Shown one piece after another: positions 4,511 to 7,846 of a stretch of DNA of 7,846 nucleotides. The stretch is from Planctomycetaceae bacterium (lineage in GTDB: Bacteria > Planctomycetota > Planctomycetia > Pirellulales > Thermoguttaceae). The stretch is from positions 1 through 7,846 of the forward strand of contig DOMV01000031.1 in the NCBI GenBank assembly GCA_003509805.1. Direction: 5' to 3'. Numbering within the stretch: the first letter of the stretch is position 1; each line of letters opens with the position of its first letter. The notes beneath the pieces were generated by a model that saw only the letters and a list, made by a program, of their open reading frames with translations, searched no databases and was not told where the DNA came from. Position numbers and translations under genes: made by a program.

Positions 4511-7500
4511 ATGTTTACCCATTTCTTTATCAAGCGTCCGATTTTCTCGACGGTCATTTCGTTGATCATCACCCTTTTGGGCGTCGTTTCCTATTTCAAA
4601 TTGCCCGTCACCCAATATCCGGATATCGTTCCGCCGTCGGTTTCCATCCAGGCGACGTACCCGGGAGCCTACGTCGAAGACATCGTCAACGCGGTCGCCA
4701 TCCCGATCGAACAGCAGGTAAACGGCGTCGACAACATGATCTACATGTCGACCGCGTGTACCAGCACCGGTGAAGTGACGATCCGCGTGACCTTCTCCGT
4801 CGGAACCGACCCGGATATCGCGACCGTGCTCGTGCAAAACCGGGTCAAGCTCGCCGAACCGTTCCTGCCCGAAGAAGTGCGCCTCCAGGGAATCAACGTC
4901 AAAAAGATGGCGACCAACTTCATCATGTTCGCGGGCGTCCTCGACGTGACCGGCAAAAAGAACGACGTGGCGGCGTTGACGGGAGGAACCGGCGCCGAAG
5001 ACGCTGTTGCCAAAGACGCCGTTGCCGGGGCCGCTAAAGAAATCAACGCCCGGCAGGATGAGCAGGCGGATGAGCAGGCGATGGCGGCGGCGATCGACTT
5101 CGAGCAACATCGGAACCGTACCGCCACCCGGGAAGATCTGGAGCTGGAAATCGCCCGACAGGAGTCCGAGGAGCGTTCGACCATTTATATCGCCAACTTT
5201 ACGAAACTCTACATCCAGGACGTTTTTGCCCGGGTCGAAGGGGTGGGGGAAGTCATGGTGTTCAACCGGGAAGACTTTTCCATGCGCATCTGGCTCGATC
5301 CGGACATCATGGCGGCGCGCGGCATTTCGGTCAGCGAGGTGAATGCGATGATCCTCGAACAGAACCAGCAGATCACCGCCGGCCGGGTCGGTTTGCCCCC
5401 GGTGCCGGTCGGGCAGAAATCGAACCTTTCCCTCGTGACCCTGGGGCGTCTCGAAGACGTGAAGCAATTCGAGGACATGATTCTCCGCGTCGACGACCAG
5501 GGCCGCATCATGCGCTTGAAGGATGTCGCGACGATCGAACTGGGCGCCTTGAATTACGGCAGCATCCCCCGCTACAACGGCCAACCCGTGACCATGATGG
5601 CGATCACGCAGCGCCCGGGGGCGAACTCGCTCGATGTCGCCAAAAACGTCCGGGAGCAGATGGACGAACTGAGGCCCTCGCTGGCACGGTCCGGGCTGGA
5701 CTTCATCGTCGGGTACGACGCGACCGAGTATGTCCGCATCTCGATCGACGAGGTCCAGAAAACGTTGCTCGAATGTATTCTTTTCGTCGTGCTGACCGTT
5801 TACATCTTCCTCCAGGACTGGCGGGCTGCGCTGATTCCGATCCTGACGATTCCCGTGTCGCTGATCGGTTGCTTCTTCTTCATGACGTTGTTCGGTTTTT
5901 CACTGAACACGCTTACCCTGTTCGGGCTCGTGCTCGTCATCGGGATCGTCGTCGACGACGCGATCGTCGTCGTCGAGAACACGCAACGCATCATCGACGA
6001 GGAAGGACTCGAACCGTTCGAAGCGACGAAACTCTCGATGATCCAGGTGGCCAGTCCCGTGTTGGCGACCGCGCTGGTGCTCATGGCGGTGTTCATTCCG
6101 GCGGCCATGATGGCGGGGATCGTCGGCCAGTTGTACAAGCAATTCGCCCTCACGATCGCCGCCTCGGTCGGCATTTCCGGGTTGTGCGCCCTGACGCTTT
6201 CACCGGCCATGTGCGCGATTTTCCTCCGGCCGTCGATCGCGAAACATCAGCGGCGCGCCTGGTTCCGCGCCTTCAACTGGGCGTTCGACCTGTTCACCGC
6301 CTGCTACGTGTTCGTCTTGCGGCGCCTCATCCACGGTTCCGCAGCCATGTTGGCCCTCTGGTTCCTCCTCGTGGCCGGATTGATCGTCGCCTTCGTCGGA
6401 CTTCCGGGGACTCCGTGGCCGGGGATGCCGACCGGGTTTTTGCCGGACGAGGATCAAGGCGCATGTTTTTGCGACGTGCGTTTGCCGGAAGGGGCTTCCA
6501 CGGAACGGACGTTGGAAGTCATGATCAAGGCCGAGCAAATGATGCGGGAAGCCACGACGCTCCCGAAGCCGAAGCCGGGCCTCGTCGCCGGTCTGGTCGC
6601 GAAGGTCAAGAGCCTCTGGTCCCCGCCCGCTCCCGGCGAAGCGGAGGAAACCGAAGAACTGCTTGAGGACCTGATTATGATCAACGGATTTTCCATGATG
6701 GACAGCGCAGCCCTGCCGAACGTCGGGACCGGCATCGTCCGCTTCAAGACCTGGGAGGAACGCCCGGGCCGGGAACGGAGCGTCGCGGCGCTGGTTCAAC
6801 GTCTCCAGGCCAAATTCGTGACCTTCCCGGAAGCGAACATCATGTTCTTCACGCCGCCCCCGATCACCGGGCTCGGCATGGCCGGCGGCGTCAACATGCA
6901 GTTGCTCGACAAACGCAACCAGGGCTCGCTTGCGCTGGCGGACGCCGGTCGGCAGGTAAGCTATTTGGCGACCGTCGACGTCAGGGAACCGAGCGGAACG
7001 ATGGTCATGGCAATCGCCACCTTCGACCCGACTTCTCCGCAATTGTATCTCACCATTGATCGCGACAAGCACAAAAAGATGGGGATATCCTTCAACGAGG
7101 TCTCCAACACGCTCCGGACCTATGTCGGATCGGTCTACATCAACGATTTCAACTCCTTCGGCCGCGTTTTCCGCGTGACGGCCATGGCCGGCGGCGATTT
7201 CCGCCAAAACGCGGAGCAGATACTGAGCATGAAGGTGAAAAACGCCGACGGGGAAATGGTGCCGCTGCGTTCGTTTGCCACGATCGAGGATCGCGTCGGT
7301 CCGCAGATGTTGTTCCGGCACAACATGTACCCTGCCATGAAAGTCACCGGGATCGTCCGACCGGACAAAAGTTCCGGCCAGGCGATGGAACGCATGAAGG
7401 AAATCTGTACCGAGATGCTTCCCGAGGGATACGGCTACGAGTGGGTCGACATCACGTACCAGGAAGCGACGGTCGGCAACCAGACGGTCGTCATGTTCAC

Positions 7501-7846
7501 GCTCTCGGTCGCCTTCGCCTTCCTCGTCCTGGCCGCCCTATATGAAAGCTGGTCGTGCCCGTTGATCATCATGATGGCCGTTCCGCTCGGCGTGATGGGG
7601 GCCATGATCGCCGTCTTTATCCGCGGCATGTCCGGCGGTTCGAGCATGGATATCAACATGTACACGCAGATCGGGTTCATCGTCATGGTCGGTCTTTCGG
7701 CGAAAAACGCGATTCTTATCACGGAGTTCGCCAAGGAACACCGGGAACACGGCGAAACACTCGTCCAGGCGGCCTATGAAGCGGGTCGCCTGAGGCTCCG
7801 GCCGATCATGATGACGTCGTTCGCGTTCATCCTGGGCGTGTTGCCG
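4511..7846 (+). CDS. HAE-1 family RND multidrug efflux transporter (AcrB-like), 3' end cut off
   Basis: 1112 codons are visible. The start MFTHFFIKRPIFSTVISLII is typical of AcrB-type pumps and opens the first transmembrane helix (about 9-28). This inner-membrane trimer takes substrates from the periplasm or membrane and exports them through the adaptor and an outer-membrane channel, driven by proton influx. Seen in order: porter region with IPIEQQVNGVDNMIYM (64-79); helices 2-6 (about 415-570) with GFSLNTLTLFG and the proton-relay pair Asp482-Asp483 in VVDDAIVVVEN; FLPDEDQG (643-650); second porter half; ALYESW (1009-1014); GLSAKNAIL with Lys1065; RLRPIMMTS with Arg1095 and Thr1102. The last codons (GVLP) correspond to about AcrB residue 988, so some 60 residues are missing and the protein is about 120 residues longer than AcrB. 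Most of the excess is two insertions, near 147-222 and 681-716. The HAE-1 class is firm; drug specificity cannot be read from sequence. Confidence 0.96.
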   Translation, partial: MFTHFFIKRPIFSTVISLIITLLGVVSYFKLPVTQYPDIVPPSVSIQATYPGAYVEDIVNAVAIPIEQQVNGVDNMIYMSTACTSTGEVTIRVTFSVGTDPDIATVLVQNRVKLAEPFLPEEVRLQGINVKKMATNFIMFAGVLDVTGKKNDVAALTGGTGAEDAVAKDAVAGAAKEINARQDEQADEQAMAAAIDFEQHRNRTATREDLELEIARQESEERSTIYIANFTKLYIQDVFARVEGVGEVMVFNREDFSMRIWLDPDIMAARGISVSEVNAMILEQNQQITAGRVGLPPVPVGQKSNLSLVTLGRLEDVKQFEDMILRVDDQGRIMRLKDVATIELGALNYGSIPRYNGQPVTMMAITQRPGANSLDVAKNVREQMDELRPSLARSGLDFIVGYDATEYVRISIDEVQKTLLECILFVVLTVYIFLQDWRAALIPILTIPVSLIGCFFFMTLFGFSLNTLTLFGLVLVIGIVVDDAIVVVENTQRIIDEEGLEPFEATKLSMIQVASPVLATALVLMAVFIPAAMMAGIVGQLYKQFALTIAASVGISGLCALTLSPAMCAIFLRPSIAKHQRRAWFRAFNWAFDLFTACYVFVLRRLIHGSAAMLALWFLLVAGLIVAFVGLPGTPWPGMPTGFLPDEDQGACFCDVRLPEGASTERTLEVMIKAEQMMREATTLPKPKPGLVAGLVAKVKSLWSPPAPGEAEETEELLEDLIMINGFSMMDSAALPNVGTGIVRFKTWEERPGRERSVAALVQRLQAKFVTFPEANIMFFTPPPITGLGMAGGVNMQLLDKRNQGSLALADAGRQVSYLATVDVREPSGTMVMAIATFDPTSPQLYLTIDRDKHKKMGISFNEVSNTLRTYVGSVYINDFNSFGRVFRVTAMAGGDFRQNAEQILSMKVKNADGEMVPLRSFATIEDRVGPQMLFRHNMYPAMKVTGIVRPDKSSGQAMERMKEICTEMLPEGYGYEWVDITYQEATVGNQTVVMFTLSVAFAFLVLAALYESWSCPLIIMMAVPLGVMGAMIAVFIRGMSGGSSMDINMYTQIGFIVMVGLSAKNAILITEFAKEHREHGETLVQAAYEAGRLRLRPIMMTSFAFILGVLP
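4949..5176 (+). other. Approx. 72-residue insertion in the porter (PN2) part of the RND pump
   Basis: Between AGVLDVTG (141-148) and FARVEGVGEVMVF (239-251) the protein has about 72 residues more than AcrB, where INTDG is followed soon by the equivalent of VGDVQLF. The extra part is rich in Ala, Glu, Asp, Gln and Arg, lacks hydrophobic segments, and looks helical or coiled-coil-like (for example LELEIARQESEE at 210-221). Flanking family motifs are intact in frame, so it is a true insertion and not a frameshift. It would face the periplasm. Confidence 0.7.
5000..5080 (+). repeat. In-frame micro-duplications inside the RND insertion
   Basis: GATGAGCAGGCG occurs twice back to back (5057-5068 and 5069-5080, identical; DEQADEQA). 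GACGCTGTTGCC (5000-5011) recurs with one change at 5015-5026 (DAVAKDAVA), a 15-base period. Both are in frame and lie only within the inserted segment. Confidence 0.8.
6551..6658 (+). other. Approx. 32-residue insertion in the second porter half of the RND pump
   Basis: Between the helix EVMIKAEQMMRE (669-680) and LIMINGF (721-727) the protein is about 32 residues longer than AcrB. It contains TLPKPKPGLVAGLVAKVKSLW, then a Pro/Glu-rich acidic stretch SPPAPGEAEETEE. Motifs on both sides (DEDQG, RLPEGAS, NGF) stay in frame. It precedes the loop corresponding to AcrB's switch loop. Confidence 0.65.

Noticed and set aside
2974..4572. A 532-codon open frame on the minus strand opposite the adaptor gene.
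   Set aside because: It lies almost exactly opposite a clear AcrA-type gene and is Asp/Arg/Phe/Val-rich, as expected when codons like GTC, GAC and GAA are read backwards. No domain is recognisable.
4283..5584. A 433-codon open frame on the minus strand opposite the RND gene start.
   Set aside because: It mirrors the RND coding sequence and has the His/Asp/Arg-rich composition of an antisense shadow.
5773..6666. A 297-codon plus-strand frame inside the RND gene that might suggest a frameshift or nested gene.
   Set aside because: The RND frame is uninterrupted across this stretch with transmembrane helices and the Asp482-Asp483 motif; the alternative frame is Arg/His-rich and without family features.
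6200..7321. A 373-codon minus-strand frame opposite the second half of the RND gene.
   Set aside because: Same reason: it is a compositional shadow of a GC-rich gene whose sense-strand motifs are intact.
1..7846. CRISPR array, insertion sequence, prophage, toxin-antitoxin or other defence system.
   Set aside because: The only repeats are coding repeats, micro-duplications and short regulatory repeats. No transposase, integrase, Cas-type or nuclease motif appears in any supported frame.

Overview
The window most likely comes from a planctomycete. The main reason is the gene cut off by the left edge. It encodes a secreted, cysteine-containing protein built of repeats with the core NYTVCKPVYE, which is the hallmark of the YTV-repeat proteins described from Rhodopirellula and relatives. 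Moderately GC-rich coding sequence, wide gene spacing and start codons that mostly lack Shine-Dalgarno sequences fit that view. The assignment rests on one protein family and is an inference.

Layout. Positions 1-556 (minus strand) hold the 5' part of the YTV-repeat gene, with a strong Shine-Dalgarno, a leader hairpin and a plausible sigma70-type promoter. Positions 557-1173 are a visibly AT-richer divergent intergenic region with no gene I can support; its right half carries a candidate promoter and two perfect inverted repeats. Positions 1174-2001 (plus) encode a SPOUT-class RNA 2'-O-methyltransferase of the TrmH/RlmB (SpoU) type. Positions 2002-2200 are a regulatory spacer. It starts with a good promoter whose -35 box overlaps the methyltransferase stop codon, followed by a 10-bp palindrome and a 14/15-nt direct repeat.

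From 2201 to the right edge there is one co-directional efflux locus. It comprises a TetR-family repressor of the CecR (DUF1956) type, a lipoprotein periplasmic adaptor (membrane fusion protein) and the first 1112 codons of an HAE-1 RND inner-membrane transporter. The transporter keeps the proton-relay residues (Asp482, Asp483, Lys1065, Arg1095). The expected logic is that the repressor senses a ligand and controls itself and the pump, while adaptor and transporter join an outer-membrane TolC-like channel. No such channel gene is visible; it may lie beyond the right edge or elsewhere.

I see no wholly new system here. The most unusual points are large hydrophilic insertions in both pump partners relative to AcrA/AcrB: about 72 and 32 residues in the transporter's periplasmic porter domain, and about 55 and 25-30 residues in the adaptor. 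In-frame micro-duplications lie inside the largest one. Also notable are a nearly identical 90-bp tandem repeat in the YTV gene and a 50-nt, 45-pyrimidine leader directly before the RND start codon. Comparisons with AcrA/AcrB were done from memory, so insertion boundaries are approximate.
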